DNA from: Silvibacterium bohemicum
GTDB taxonomy: Bacteria > Acidobacteriota > Terriglobia > Terriglobales > Acidobacteriaceae
Length of the DNA stretch: 64,000 bases
Assembly: GCF_001006305.1 (NCBI RefSeq)
Contig: NZ_LBHJ01000002.1
Span: 124,001 to 188,000 of the forward strand
Direction: 5' to 3'
Shown here: in pieces, positions 51,039 to 59,322 of the stretch
Layout of the letters: every line of letters begins with the position of its first letter
How positions within the stretch are numbered: position 1 is the stretch's first letter
The notes under the pieces: generated by a model
Told to the model about the DNA's origin: nothing
The model's database searches: none
What the model saw: only the letters and a program-made list of their open reading frames with translations
Position numbers and translations under genes: made by a program

Positions 51039-51602
51039 ATGGTCTTCGTTCTCGATAATTACGACTCCTTCACCTACAACCTGGTGCAATACATGGGCGA
51101 GCTGGGCGCGGAGATGATTGTCCGCCGCAACGATGAGCTTACGGTGGAAGAAGTCGAGGCACTGGAGCCGGAGCGCATTCTGCTTTCGCCCGGACCTTGC
51201 ACGCCGCACGAGGCGGGCATCAGCATCGATTTGATTCGTAGATTCGCCGGTAAGGCGCCCATCCTCGGTGTGTGCCTCGGTCACCAGGCCATCGGAGCGG
51301 CCTTCGGCGGAGACGTGATTCGCGCGCCGAAGCTGATGCACGGCAAAACCAGCGAGGTGGAGCACGACGGCAAGACCATCTTCAGCGGTATTGAGACGCC
51401 GATGACCTGCACGCGCTATCACTCGCTGATCGTCTCGGAAAAGAACCTGCCGAAGGAACTCGAAATCTCCGCGCGCACCGCCGACGGAACCATCATGGGA
51501 CTACGTCATCGCGAGTATCAAGTCGAAGGTGTACAGTTTCATCCCGAAAGCGTGCTTACTGACGACGGTAAGCGCCTCATCCAAAATTTCCTGGAGCTCT
51601 AG
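51039..51602 (+). CDS. trpG: Anthranilate/aminodeoxychorismate synthase component II (glutamine amidotransferase)
   Basis: 187 aa class I glutamine amidotransferase that supplies ammonia to TrpE (or PabB). [21 protein letters not shown] opens the protein. The nucleophile Cys is in [15 protein letters not shown] near residue 80; His and Glu are in [13 protein letters not shown] near 168. Length and motifs are normal. Dual use for folate and tryptophan, as in PabA/TrpG of many bacteria, is plausible because no second copy is visible. It sits 1 kb from trpE; a hypothetical gene (51606) follows in the same direction after 3 nt. Confidence 0.93.
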   Translation: MVFVLDNYDSFTYNLVQYMGELGAEMIVRRNDELTVEEVEALEPERILLSPGPCTPHEAGISIDLIRRFAGKAPILGVCLGHQAIGAAFGGDVIRAPKLMHGKTSEVEHDGKTIFSGIETPMTCTRYHSLIVSEKNLPKELEISARTADGTIMGLRHREYQVEGVQFHPESVLTDDGKRLIQNFLEL

Positions 51603-51605
51603 GCC

Positions 51606-52604
51606 TTGTCTCCACGCCACGCGCTGATTTTCGGCTTTGCATCCTTTGCCGTTCTACCAGCTCTGGCGCAGCAGCCCATCGCTTACGTGCCAACGCAGGG
51701 CGTCTCTCTCGCGGGCTCGCTTTCCGTCGCCGACGGCAAGGCCAGCATCGGCAACAACGGAAGCATTACCGCAGGCGACCAGACCGCGCAGGTCACTCTG
51801 GCGCGCGGTGGCGAGCTGCGGGTCTGCGCATCGACGAAGATCCATCTCTCCAAAGACAGTTCTACGGACAGCGGCGATTCGGCTACGGATTCGGCCTTGA
51901 TGATCGCTCTCGACCGGGGAGCCCTGGAAACCAACTACGCGGCCGGCAAGTATTCCGACGTGCTGCTTACACCCGATCTGCGCATTCTGATTTCAGGGCC
52001 GGGGCAGGCCGGTCTTCGCATTCGCGTCAATCAGAAGGGCGATACCTGCGTCGACAACCACGGAGCGAACGCGCCGTATGTAACCGTCACCAGCCAGTTT
52101 GAGGGCGGCGTCTATCGCGTGCAGCCCAACCAGCGCGTGCTCTTCGAACATGGCAGCCTGCAGCAGGTGGTCGATAACGAGCAGGAGCCCTGCGGATGTC
52201 CGGTGCCCGAGCCGGTATCGGTGGCATCCACGGGCACGACGGACGCAGCCCATCCCGCCCAGCCTGGACAAAAAGTAGCGCAGCCCGTGGGCGGGCCGTC
52301 CTCTACGCCTGCGGACACGGCGTTTCCTCTGGCCGAGAGCGAAGGATTGAAGCCGGTCCCCGGCCCACCGTCACAGCCGGTCGTTCCGGCGGGTGTCGCG
52401 CACGCACAGGTGGAGGCGCCGATTGCCTACAATTCCTCGACTACGCCCAATCCTACCGCTCCAGGAGCCGCCGGCCCCGAGCCTGCCGCCGCGCCCCAGG
52501 CAGCGCCTGCGGCTCCAGCAGAAACAGCTGCACCGCCGCCCAAAAAGCAAAATGGACTCTTCCACTCCATCGGCCACTTCTTCGCAAAAATATTCGGCAA
52601 GTAG
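51606..52604 (+). CDS. Secreted hypothetical protein with Pro/Ala-rich tail
   Basis: 332 aa starting at TTG 51606, with GGAG about 9 nt upstream and only 3 nt after trpG stop, so translational coupling is likely. Sec signal (RHALIFGFASFAVLPALAQ). The residues up to about 200 form a FecR-like beta-rich domain (VSLAGSLSVADGKASIGNNGSITAGDQTAQVTLARGGELRVCASTKIHL) with Cys in CVDN and CGCP that may form disulfides. Then a long Pro/Ala-rich linker, and a short basic amphipathic end (GLFHSIGHFFAKIFGK) that could bind membranes. No named family; co-expression with trpG is probably accidental. Confidence 0.72.
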   Translation: MSPRHALIFGFASFAVLPALAQQPIAYVPTQGVSLAGSLSVADGKASIGNNGSITAGDQTAQVTLARGGELRVCASTKIHLSKDSSTDSGDSATDSALMIALDRGALETNYAAGKYSDVLLTPDLRILISGPGQAGLRIRVNQKGDTCVDNHGANAPYVTVTSQFEGGVYRVQPNQRVLFEHGSLQQVVDNEQEPCGCPVPEPVSVASTGTTDAAHPAQPGQKVAQPVGGPSSTPADTAFPLAESEGLKPVPGPPSQPVVPAGVAHAQVEAPIAYNSSTTPNPTAPGAAGPEPAAAPQAAPAAPAETAAPPPKKQNGLFHSIGHFFAKIFGK

Positions 52605-52637
52605 AGCGCAGTAGAGTCCCGCCTAAGTCAGCCCGTC

Positions 52638-53408
52638 TTACCGAATGGGATGAAAGGTGCGGCTCCAGCGTGTGCGGGTGAAGAAGTGCTCGACGATGTC
52701 AAGATACGACTTGGCTCGATCGCCAGCGCTGACCTGCTCCTCCTCTTGCTCCGGCTGCTCGAACGACCAGTAGACGAAGAGCGGCCGCCCCAGAATATTT
52801 TCCTGCGGCACGAATCCCCAGAAGCGGCTGTCCAGGCTGTTCGGGCGATTGTCGCCCATCATGAAGTAGCGTCCCGGCGGCACGACGAGGTCGCCTGCCT
52901 GTATGTGAGAGGGAAGCTCGTTGGCCCACGTAGCTGTTATATCCATTCCATCCGAGGCTGGCACATTGGGAAAATCATCCCGATAGGGAAGATAAAAACT
53001 CGCCTTGGCCGCCAAAGGCTCGTTCTGCGGCTTGCCATTGAGATAAACCACGCCGCCCTGCAGGTGAACGCGGTCGCCCGGGATGCCGACGACGCGCTTG
53101 ACCAGCGTCAGATTCGGCTCGTTCGGCTTGAGGAAGACGACCACATCGCCGCGGCGCACTTGGCGATAGTGGAGGAAGGGCGTCCATGCCGAATGTGAGC
53201 TGAACGTGATGCGATCGGCGAGAACATGGTCACCGATCAGGATCGTGTTGAGCATGGACCCGGACGGAATCTCAAAATTCTGAAAAACAAATCCAAACGC
53301 AAACAGCGCCAGAACAAAAACGCCGCAATAGGAAGCAAATCCTTCGAACAGCGTTTCGTTTCCCTGCTCATCCTTCTGCTGAATCGCCACATGCCCTCGC
53401 CAGCCCAT
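52638..53408 (-). CDS. lepB: Signal peptidase I
   Basis: Cleaves Sec/Tat signal peptides at the outer face of the inner membrane. 256 aa with one N-terminal membrane helix (YCGVFVLALFAFGFVFQNF). The nucleophile Ser is in EIPSGSMLNTI near residue 50 and the base Lys in LVKRVVGIPGDRV near 104. The C-terminal box GRYFMMGDNRPNSLDSRFWG is conserved. The ending (FFTRTRWSRTFHPIR) is basic and longer than usual. ATG 53408. It processes the many secreted proteins in this window. Confidence 0.93.
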   Translation of the reverse strand: MGWRGHVAIQQKDEQGNETLFEGFASYCGVFVLALFAFGFVFQNFEIPSGSMLNTILIGDHVLADRITFSSHSAWTPFLHYRQVRRGDVVVFLKPNEPNLTLVKRVVGIPGDRVHLQGGVVYLNGKPQNEPLAAKASFYLPYRDDFPNVPASDGMDITATWANELPSHIQAGDLVVPPGRYFMMGDNRPNSLDSRFWGFVPQENILGRPLFVYWSFEQPEQEEEQVSAGDRAKSYLDIVEHFFTRTRWSRTFHPIR

Positions 53409-53672
53409 TCTAAAGGCATCGACTGAACCCGTCTTGAACTTCGTCGAAACAAAGATCGCCGGGACCTGCTCCTTTAGCCGTGCTGATAAGATTCAGGAGG
53501 AACGCTTCAACGTGAGCCCGGAAACGTGAGCCTGGAGAGGTTCGCTATGCAGAGAACACTGCCTGCCAAATCCCCAGTAAAATAAGCTGGCACTCTTCCA
53601 GGCACCTTGATCAAACGTCCAGGTGCCTCACGTCGCGAAACCTGAGTAATTTCAGCAAGGAGTTTTTTCTTT

Positions 53673-54233
53673 ATGGCGATTCCCGCCACCCAAATGCGTC
53701 CGGGCATGATCATCAAGCACAACAACGAGCTGCATGCTGTCTTCTCGGTTGAGCACCGCACCCCCGGCAACCTGCGCGCGTTCATTCAGGCCAAGCTGCG
53801 CAACCTGCGCACCGGAGCTATGTTCGAGCATCGCTTCCGTTCGCCCGATCCCATCGAGCGCGTGATCGTCGACGAAATCGCGATGGAGTTTCTCTACAAC
53901 GACGGCGACGATTATTACTTCATGAACACCGAGAACTACGAGCAGACGCTCCTCAAGCGCGACACGCTCGGTGATGCGGTCGAATACCTCACGGCGAACC
54001 TGCAGATCACGGTATCGTTTTTCGACGGAGTTGCTGTCGGCATCGAGCTTCCGCAGGTGGTCGAGCTTACCGTGGTAGAGACCGAGCCCGGCCTCAAGTC
54101 CGCTACCGCGTCCTCGGTGACCAAGCCCGCCACGATGGAAACCGGACTGGTTGTGCAGGTGCCGCCGTTCATTAACGAAGGCGAGAAGATTCGCATCGAC
54201 ACCGCAGAAGGCGCTTACATGAGCAGGGCGTAG
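53673..54233 (+). CDS. efp: Translation elongation factor P
   Basis: Relieves ribosome stalling at polyproline. 186 aa, three beta-barrel domains: KOW-like N-terminal domain (MAIPATQMRPGMIIKHNNELHAVFS), central domain (AVGIELPQVVELTVVETEPG) and the C-terminal domain (TGLVVQVPPFINEGEKIRIDTAEGAYMSRA). The loop that carries the modified Lys34 in E. coli reads RTPGNLRAF here, so the tip residue is Asn, and neither Lys nor Arg modification by EpmA or EarP applies. AAGGAG lies about 10 nt upstream of ATG 53673. A terminator follows. Confidence 0.95.
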   Translation: MAIPATQMRPGMIIKHNNELHAVFSVEHRTPGNLRAFIQAKLRNLRTGAMFEHRFRSPDPIERVIVDEIAMEFLYNDGDDYYFMNTENYEQTLLKRDTLGDAVEYLTANLQITVSFFDGVAVGIELPQVVELTVVETEPGLKSATASSVTKPATMETGLVVQVPPFINEGEKIRIDTAEGAYMSRA

Positions 54234-54257
54234 GGCAGCAAAACTTTCGTACCGATG

Positions 54258-54290
54258 CGGCGCAGCGAATTGCTGCGCCGTTCTCTTTTT
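54258..54290 (+). terminator. Rho-independent terminator after efp
   Basis: CGGCGCAGC, loop GAATT, GCTGCGCCG, then TTCTCTTTTT. Perfect 9-bp GC-rich stem and T-rich tail 24 nt after the efp stop. It separates efp from the HEPN gene. Confidence 0.88.
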
Positions 54291-54308
54291 GCTGCATAGA
54301 ATGCCTTC

Positions 54309-54722
54309 GTGAACCGGAAAGACCTGCAGCAATTGGCGAATCTTCGTCTACGCGAGGCCCAGGCCCTCTATCGGGCAAGGCAATACAGCGGCGCATATTA
54401 CCTTGCCGGATATGCGGTCGAATGCGCGCTGAAGGCGTGCATCGCAAAGAATTCCAAGCGCCACGATTTTCCCGATAAGAAAAGAGTGATCGAGTCATAT
54501 ACGCATGACTTGGAGAAGCTTGCTCTGCTGGCTAATCTCGAGGAATCGCGCCTCCTCCTTGCTCAAGAAGACCCTATATTTCAGGATAATTGGGCCTCGA
54601 TCGTTCGATGGTCCGAAGAGAGTCGATATAGGATCATCGAAAAACAGGCATGCAATGAATTTCTCAATGCCATAATGGAAAGACATCACGGATTGATGCC
54701 ATGGATAAAGCAACTCTGGTAG
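54309..54722 (+). CDS. HEPN domain protein
   Basis: 137 aa from GTG 54309. LRLREAQALYRARQYSGAYYLAGYAVECALKACIAK (about 12-47) is the typical HEPN first helices with the YLAGYAVECALKA core; THDLEKLALLAN follows. HEPN proteins are often RNases in toxin-antitoxin or anti-phage systems. The RxxxxxxH arrangement RVIESYTH (about 57-64) could be the RNase signature, though its position in the helix is unusual. It overlaps the next gene by 22 nt, so the pair is an operon. Sorting toxin from partner is not possible by eye. Confidence 0.85.
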   Translation: MNRKDLQQLANLRLREAQALYRARQYSGAYYLAGYAVECALKACIAKNSKRHDFPDKKRVIESYTHDLEKLALLANLEESRLLLAQEDPIFQDNWASIVRWSEESRYRIIEKQACNEFLNAIMERHHGLMPWIKQLW

Positions 54723-55087
54723 AGGTCGATCTCAACAGAAGCGAACAGATTGTTTCTGCCCTCGAGGCAGCCGGGATTCGCGTGGTCGTGGCAATATGGG
54801 TCCACTTTCCTGAGTATGAATATTGGCGCTTTGTTTTGGCATCTCGAAGTTTGGATTCGCTTACTTTAGGCGAGGCAAACTCCAAAGTGAATGGTGTCCT
54901 GGCCGAAGCGGGTCTGAGTGTCTGGGAAATTCCGACGATCTTCATTATGAAAACAACCGACCCCTTCATCCGTGCGATCCGAAAGGTCTTCGGGAAAACC
55001 GAAAAAAATGTCGTAGGTATGCGTCTCGGCGGCCGAACCTGGGGCGACCGCTTCATCGAAGACGGCTACGCATACAAAATCGCCTGA
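54701..55087 (+). CDS. Hypothetical partner of the HEPN protein
   Basis: 128 aa starting with ATG 54701 inside the HEPN gene. The protein MDKATLVEVDLNRSEQIVSALEAAGIRVVVAIWVHFPEYEYWRFV matches a recurring family of proteins found next to HEPN genes (ALWxYxPExxxWRLxxAS pattern). It lacks the GSxxxGxxxxSD nucleotidyltransferase motif of MNT antitoxins. A basic C-terminal part (FIRAIRKVFGKTEKNVVGMRLGGRTWGDRF) could bind nucleic acid. Likely a toxin-antitoxin or defence partner by context only. Confidence 0.75.
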   Translation: MDKATLVEVDLNRSEQIVSALEAAGIRVVVAIWVHFPEYEYWRFVLASRSLDSLTLGEANSKVNGVLAEAGLSVWEIPTIFIMKTTDPFIRAIRKVFGKTEKNVVGMRLGGRTWGDRFIEDGYAYKIA

Positions 55088-55151
55088 CCCCGCTCCCTTG
55101 CACTGCAACCCCACATCTGAAAAACTAACTCCGCGTCATCGTCCATTGATC

Positions 55152-55433
55152 ATGGTCCGTCATTATCTCGTCAAAGGTCGCGTGCAGGGGGTTGGATTTC
55201 GCTGGTTCGTGCATCGCGAAGCGGCTGCACTCCGGTTGAGCGGATGGGTGCGCAATACGGAAGACGGTCATGTGGAAGTCGTTGCTGCTGGCGAGCCCGA
55301 GGAACTGTCCCAACTGAGCCAGGCGTTGCACAAGGGCTCGCGGGGCAGCCGCGTCGATTCTGTCGTCGAGCATCTGCTGGAAGAGCAGGAAGCAGCGAAA
55401 CTAGGACCTTTTCAGATTGAAGGCGCGTGGTAA
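55152..55433 (+). CDS. acyP: Acylphosphatase
   Basis: 93 aa cytosolic enzyme that hydrolyses acyl phosphates. ATG 55152 opens [23 protein letters not shown], with the catalytic Arg in VQGVGFRWF, and [16 protein letters not shown] holds the catalytic Asn. Length is exactly typical. No good Shine-Dalgarno sequence is visible for ATG 55152; the longer frame from 55098 has no homology. Its stop overlaps the apt start region by a few bases. Confidence 0.9.
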   Translation: MVRHYLVKGRVQGVGFRWFVHREAAALRLSGWVRNTEDGHVEVVAAGEPEELSQLSQALHKGSRGSRVDSVVEHLLEEQEAAKLGPFQIEGAW

Positions 55434-56008
55434 AAGCCACCGCAAAAGGAGCAAAAAGCACATTGAACCCCCACCGCCCCATCAACTGCGAGCCATTGAA
55501 GGAACTCGTCCGCACCGTGCCTGACTTCCCCAAGCCGGGCATTCTCTTCTACGACATCACGACGCTGCTCAAAGACAAAACAGGTTTTGCCGAGATGATC
55601 GATGCGCTGGCTGCGCACTACCTCGATCGCGACGTCGATCTGGTACTGGGGATTGAAGCCCGCGGCTTCATCTTCGGGCCGGCGTTAGCTTATCGCCTTA
55701 ACGCGGGGTTCGTTCCGGTGCGCAAGCCGCGCAAGCTGCCCGCTCCCACAGCCCGCGTCACCTACGATCTCGAGTACGGGACCGACACTCTCGAAATTCA
55801 TCTCGACGCGATCGAGCCGGGACAAAATGTTGTCCTGGTCGACGACCTGCTCGCGACCGGCGGCACCATGGAAGCAACCGTGAAGCTGGTACAGCAATTA
55901 GGCGGACACATCGCCGGACTGGGATTTGCCGTCGAGCTGGATTTTCTCAAAGGCCGCGACAAGTTCCCGGACTATGACGTCTTCAGCCTGCTTCACTACA
56001 GCGAATAA
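55427..56008 (+). CDS. apt: Adenine phosphoribosyltransferase
   Basis: Salvages adenine to AMP using PRPP. Frame opens at GTG 55427 (overlapping the acyP stop); TTG 55463 is an alternative, being closer to the family start ([25 protein letters not shown]). The PRPP-binding motif [21 protein letters not shown] lies near residue 140. [17 protein letters not shown] and [10 protein letters not shown] complete the family set. The last 20 residues are normal. A 13-bp hairpin follows. Confidence 0.93.
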   Translation: MVKATAKGAKSTLNPHRPINCEPLKELVRTVPDFPKPGILFYDITTLLKDKTGFAEMIDALAAHYLDRDVDLVLGIEARGFIFGPALAYRLNAGFVPVRKPRKLPAPTARVTYDLEYGTDTLEIHLDAIEPGQNVVLVDDLLATGGTMEATVKLVQQLGGHIAGLGFAVELDFLKGRDKFPDYDVFSLLHYSE

Positions 56009-56016
56009 GTGTGACA

Positions 56017-56048
56017 GAGAGAGAGCGGCGTTGCAGCCGCTCTCTCTC
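56017..56048. terminator. Bidirectional terminator-like hairpin between apt and the DUF5670 gene
   Basis: GAGAGAGAGCGGC, loop GTTGCA, GCCGCTCTCTCTC: perfect 13-bp stem. It lies between two convergent stops (apt plus, 50-aa gene minus). It lacks T-runs, but its position and strength suit both directions. Confidence 0.75.
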
Positions 56049-56049
56049 G

Positions 56050-56202
56050 CTATACGGCTGCTGATCTTCCGCGCAGGAAATGGAAGATGATCGAGATCAC
56101 AGCAAAAACCAGCAGCAGGTGGATGAGAAATCCTGCGGTATGGAATACGACAAATCCGCCGACCCACGCCAGAATCAGAACCAACGCCAAAATTAAAAAC
56201 AT
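56050..56202 (-). CDS. Small membrane protein, lmo0937/DUF5670 family, 50 aa
   Basis: Translated as MFLILALVLILAWVGGFVVF followed by HTAGFLIHLLLVFAVISIIF and HFLRGRSAAV. Two hydrophobic helices, Gly between them, and a short basic tail match the lmo0937-type DUF5670 membrane proteins. ATG 56202 has AAAGGGGGATCT before it, a strong Shine-Dalgarno sequence. At 50 codons it falls below common gene-length cutoffs and would be missed by them. The stop is 1-2 bp after the apt-side hairpin. Stress-related roles have been suggested for the family; none is shown here. Confidence 0.85.
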   Translation of the reverse strand: MFLILALVLILAWVGGFVVFHTAGFLIHLLLVFAVISIIFHFLRGRSAAV

Positions 56203-56416
56203 AGATCCCCCTTTATCTTGAAAGCCCAAGAAGCATTTCAGTGATTCTTGAGATGGCCACTCGGATAGAAGGTTTGGCTGGGAAGAAAAATAAGCGCACG
56301 CGAACCAGAATCGGGCGTTTTACGGCATGGCCAAGCCGCGCCCCGACACGAGACTCATTTACACAAGCAATCGATAGTTCCGAAGCGAGGATCGAGCTTG
56401 GCGAAAGGCGTAGAGG

Positions 56417-58003
56417 CTATCTTCGCGCTCTGAGTCCAGCGGCTCGGATGTTCTCGGGTGCATCAAATTTGCGGAAGTTTTCTTCGAACTTTTGCGCCAG
56501 CAGCTGCGCCTGGGCGTCATACTCCCGCTTGTCGGCCCACGAATTTCGCGGATACAGCAAATCGCTCGGCACATCCGGGCATGAGGTTGGAATGCTCAGC
56601 CCGAAGGCCTCTTCGTCGACATAGGCGACCTGTGCAAGCCTTCCATCGAGAGCCGCATTCACGATCGAGCGGGTGTGCTTCAGGCTCATGCGCTGGCCCA
56701 CGCCGAAGGCGCCGCCGGACCAGCCGGTGTTCACCAGCCAGCATTGCGCGTTGTGCTCGCGCAGCCGCCGCCCCAGCATCTCGGCATACACCTTGGGGGC
56801 CAGTGGCAGGAAGGGCGAGCCGAAGCACGCGGAAAACTCCGGTACCGGCTCGCTGCCCAGTCCAGCCTCAGTACCCGCCAGCTTGGCCGTGTATCCGGAG
56901 AGGAAGTGATACATCGCCTGCTCGGGTGTGAGTCTGGCAATGGGCGGCAGAACGCCGAAGGCATCGGCGGCGAGGAACAACACATTCTTCGGGTGCCCGC
57001 CCACTCCGGGAATCACGGCATTGGCAATGAATTCGATCGGATACGCCGCACGTGTGTTTTCGGTGTAGCGAATGTCGGTGTAGTCGGGCTCGCCGGTCTT
57101 GGCGTCGATGACGACATTCTCGAGCACTGAGCCGAAGCGGATGGCGTGGTAAATCTGCGGCTCTTTCTCTTCGGAGAGGTCGACGCACTTGGCGTAGCAG
57201 CCGCCTTCGAAGTTGAAAACGCCTTGGGGGCTCCATCCATGTTCATCGTCGCCGATAAGGCGGCGTGCGGGGTCTGCGGAGAGCGTTGTCTTTCCTGTAC
57301 CGGAAAGCCCGAAGAAGAGAGCGGTGTCGCCTTGCGCGCCAATATTCGCCGAGCAGTGCATGGGGAAGACATCGCGCGCGGGCAACAGGTAATTCATGAT
57401 GCCGAAGACCGACTTCTTCATCTCGCCCGCATACTTGGTGCCGCCGATCAGCACCACCTTGCGTGTAAAGTCCGCCAGGATGAATGTGCCGGACTTGGTT
57501 CCATCGCGCTCGGGAACAGCTTCGAATTCCGGAGCCGCGATCACCGTGAACTCCGCCGCGTGTTGTGCCAGTTCTTTCAGCTCCGGCCGCACAAAGAGCT
57601 GCTTCACGAACAACGCGTGCCAGGCGTATTCACAGATCACCGTGATGGGAAGCTGGTAGCCGGTATCTGCGCTTGCGTAGAGGTCCATGACGTACAGATC
57701 GCGCTCCGCCATGTGCCGCACGACTCGTGCCAGCAGCGCTTCGAATTTTTCGGAAGGGAAGGGCTGATTGACCTTGCCCCAATCGACGCGCTCCCGGGTC
57801 TGCTCGTCTTCGACGGTGAATTTGTCGCGCGGCGACCGGCCGGTGCGCGCGCCGGTGAGCGCTACCAGGGCGCCATTGGAGGCCAGGCTGGCTTCGCCGC
57901 GGGCAATGGCCGTCTCAACCAGCTGCGGCGTGGAGAGATTGCGATGAACGTGGGGCCCTTCCGTCAGGCTGCGGATCTCTCGTGCGACGGTTGCTGCTCC
58001 CAT
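56417..58003 (-). CDS. pckA: Phosphoenolpyruvate carboxykinase (ATP)
   Basis: Oxaloacetate + ATP to PEP in gluconeogenesis. 528 aa, normal size. HCSANIGAQGDTALFFGLSGTGKTTLSADP (about 215-245) contains the P-loop and metal/oxaloacetate sites; RLIGDDEHGW (kinase-2-like), GVFNFEGGCYAKC and RYTENTRAAYPIEFI follow. N-terminal NGALVALTGARTGRSPRDKF is the substrate-binding region. ATG 58003. Single-gene unit, transcribed toward the DUF5670 gene, 214 bp between them. No anomaly seen. Confidence 0.95.
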   Translation of the reverse strand: MGAATVAREIRSLTEGPHVHRNLSTPQLVETAIARGEASLASNGALVALTGARTGRSPRDKFTVEDEQTRERVDWGKVNQPFPSEKFEALLARVVRHMAERDLYVMDLYASADTGYQLPITVICEYAWHALFVKQLFVRPELKELAQHAAEFTVIAAPEFEAVPERDGTKSGTFILADFTRKVVLIGGTKYAGEMKKSVFGIMNYLLPARDVFPMHCSANIGAQGDTALFFGLSGTGKTTLSADPARRLIGDDEHGWSPQGVFNFEGGCYAKCVDLSEEKEPQIYHAIRFGSVLENVVIDAKTGEPDYTDIRYTENTRAAYPIEFIANAVIPGVGGHPKNVLFLAADAFGVLPPIARLTPEQAMYHFLSGYTAKLAGTEAGLGSEPVPEFSACFGSPFLPLAPKVYAEMLGRRLREHNAQCWLVNTGWSGGAFGVGQRMSLKHTRSIVNAALDGRLAQVAYVDEEAFGLSIPTSCPDVPSDLLYPRNSWADKREYDAQAQLLAQKFEENFRKFDAPENIRAAGLRARR

Positions 58004-58097
58004 GCGATGGCTCCTCTTCCCGAAAACTGCTGCCGGGCAAACCGCTTATTGTGCCATTTCAGATGTTGAGATGACAAAGGGCAGCTGCCGCGCGGCG

Positions 58098-58496
58098 TCA
58101 GGGAAGGGGCTGCGCATCGTCGTCGGTCGGAATCAGCGGAGGCAGCTTGCTGGTGTGCCCAGCCTCGTCCAGCACCGCGTTGAGCTGTTCCAATACTTCT
58201 TCGACGCTCATGGTGTACATCTCCCGGCCGTTGTCATAGCCGGATTCGATGGCCAGCTTGAGATAGCGTCCGGCGATCTGTGCGGCCAAGGCGTCGGTGA
58301 TAACATTGCCGGTGCGCTTCTTCTGCTCCACCCAGGCCATGCAGGGCATCGCAATCCATACCGGCCGTCCATTGACGTCATAACGGATGTCGACTGCGTC
58401 AGCGTGGCGCGTAGCAATGGCGACGATGTTCGCCGTCCAGCGGCAGTGCAGGTTCTCGCCGCTCCAAGTGTCGGTGATCTTGAAATCTTCGTACAT
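58098..58496 (-). CDS. Hypothetical protein, 132 aa
   Basis: From ATG 58496 (MYEDFKITDTWSGENLHCRW). It has alternating beta-strand and polar helix elements: TANIVAIATRHADAVDIRYDVNGRPVWIAMPCMAWVEQKKRTG, then a long C-terminal helix with acidic residues (YTMSVEEVLEQLNAVLDEAGHT). No signal or membrane segment. I recognise no family. It reads in the same direction as pckA, 94 bp upstream, and could share its transcript. Start and Shine-Dalgarno support are weak. Codon use is ordinary for this window. Confidence 0.68.
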   Translation of the reverse strand: MYEDFKITDTWSGENLHCRWTANIVAIATRHADAVDIRYDVNGRPVWIAMPCMAWVEQKKRTGNVITDALAAQIAGRYLKLAIESGYDNGREMYTMSVEEVLEQLNAVLDEAGHTSKLPPLIPTDDDAQPLP

Positions 58497-58674
58497 GGCA
58501 GCTACTAGCCTAACGGGATGCACCCAGCTCAGCAAGGGGTGGCTCGAGGGGTTTCAATCTCGTAGCTGAAAAAATCTCTAAAAAAAATCGAGGAAAAACA
58601 TATTTAGGGGACGAATATGCGTCCAATGGTTGTCATATCGGTAACGAGAACCGAAGTCCAAGGAGTTTTTCGAA

Positions 58675-59055
58675 GTGACCCAGACCCCTAAAACCGTTCG
58701 TCTTTATGAAGAGAAGCTTCTTGAGCAGAAACAACTGCTGGAAGAATCGATGTTGTCGGCAGTAGAACAAGGCCGGGCGACGACCGCGGAAGACACCCAG
58801 GATCCTGCCGATCAGGCCGTCTTCTCTTATCAGAAAGAACTGCTCTTCAGCCAGGGAACCAGTGGGCACATGCAGCTGACCATGGTGAAAGAGGCGCTCC
58901 GTCGCCTGAAGGATGGCGAATACGGGGAGTGCCGCCGGTGCGGAGAAGAGATCGGCGCCAAGCGCCTCGAAGCGGTGCCGTGGTCGCGCTACTGCATCAG
59001 CTGCCAGGAGAAGATCGAGAGCGGAGAGATCGAAGATCCGGTGCGGGCGGCCTAA
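58675..59055 (+). CDS. TraR/DksA-family zinc-finger transcription factor
   Basis: 126 aa from GTG 58675, with AAGGAG 9-10 nt upstream. The N-terminal coiled coil (VRLYEEKLLEQKQLLEESML) carries DPADQA, comparable to the DxxDxA tip that contacts the RNA polymerase secondary channel. The zinc finger CRRCGEEIGAKRLEAVPWSRYCISC (two CxxC pairs 17 aa apart) is complete. Length resembles short DksA proteins more than TraR. Binding to RNA polymerase with ppGpp is inferred. The upstream 178 bp contains A-runs, fitting a promoter. Confidence 0.92.
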   Translation: MTQTPKTVRLYEEKLLEQKQLLEESMLSAVEQGRATTAEDTQDPADQAVFSYQKELLFSQGTSGHMQLTMVKEALRRLKDGEYGECRRCGEEIGAKRLEAVPWSRYCISCQEKIESGEIEDPVRAA

Positions 59056-59322
59056 GTCCAGCGTAGATCCCGCGTACAGTCGAAACGCGAGGCAGTCTCG
59101 ATACCTCGCGTTTCGTGCATCGTGGATTCTCATCGGGCCGAATATTGTCATTCCCCGGTAAGTGGCTAAGTCTCCGTTCTTTCCCGGCCATTTTTTGACC
59201 CTCCCAATCGCCCACTGCTACACTTACCGTATCTGCGAGCAGACAGCCGCCGACAACCTGCGGATCTGCCAAGAGCCTGGTCACCGGCTAGCTCCCGCCC
59301 AAAAGGATTCCGAAGGACCTCA

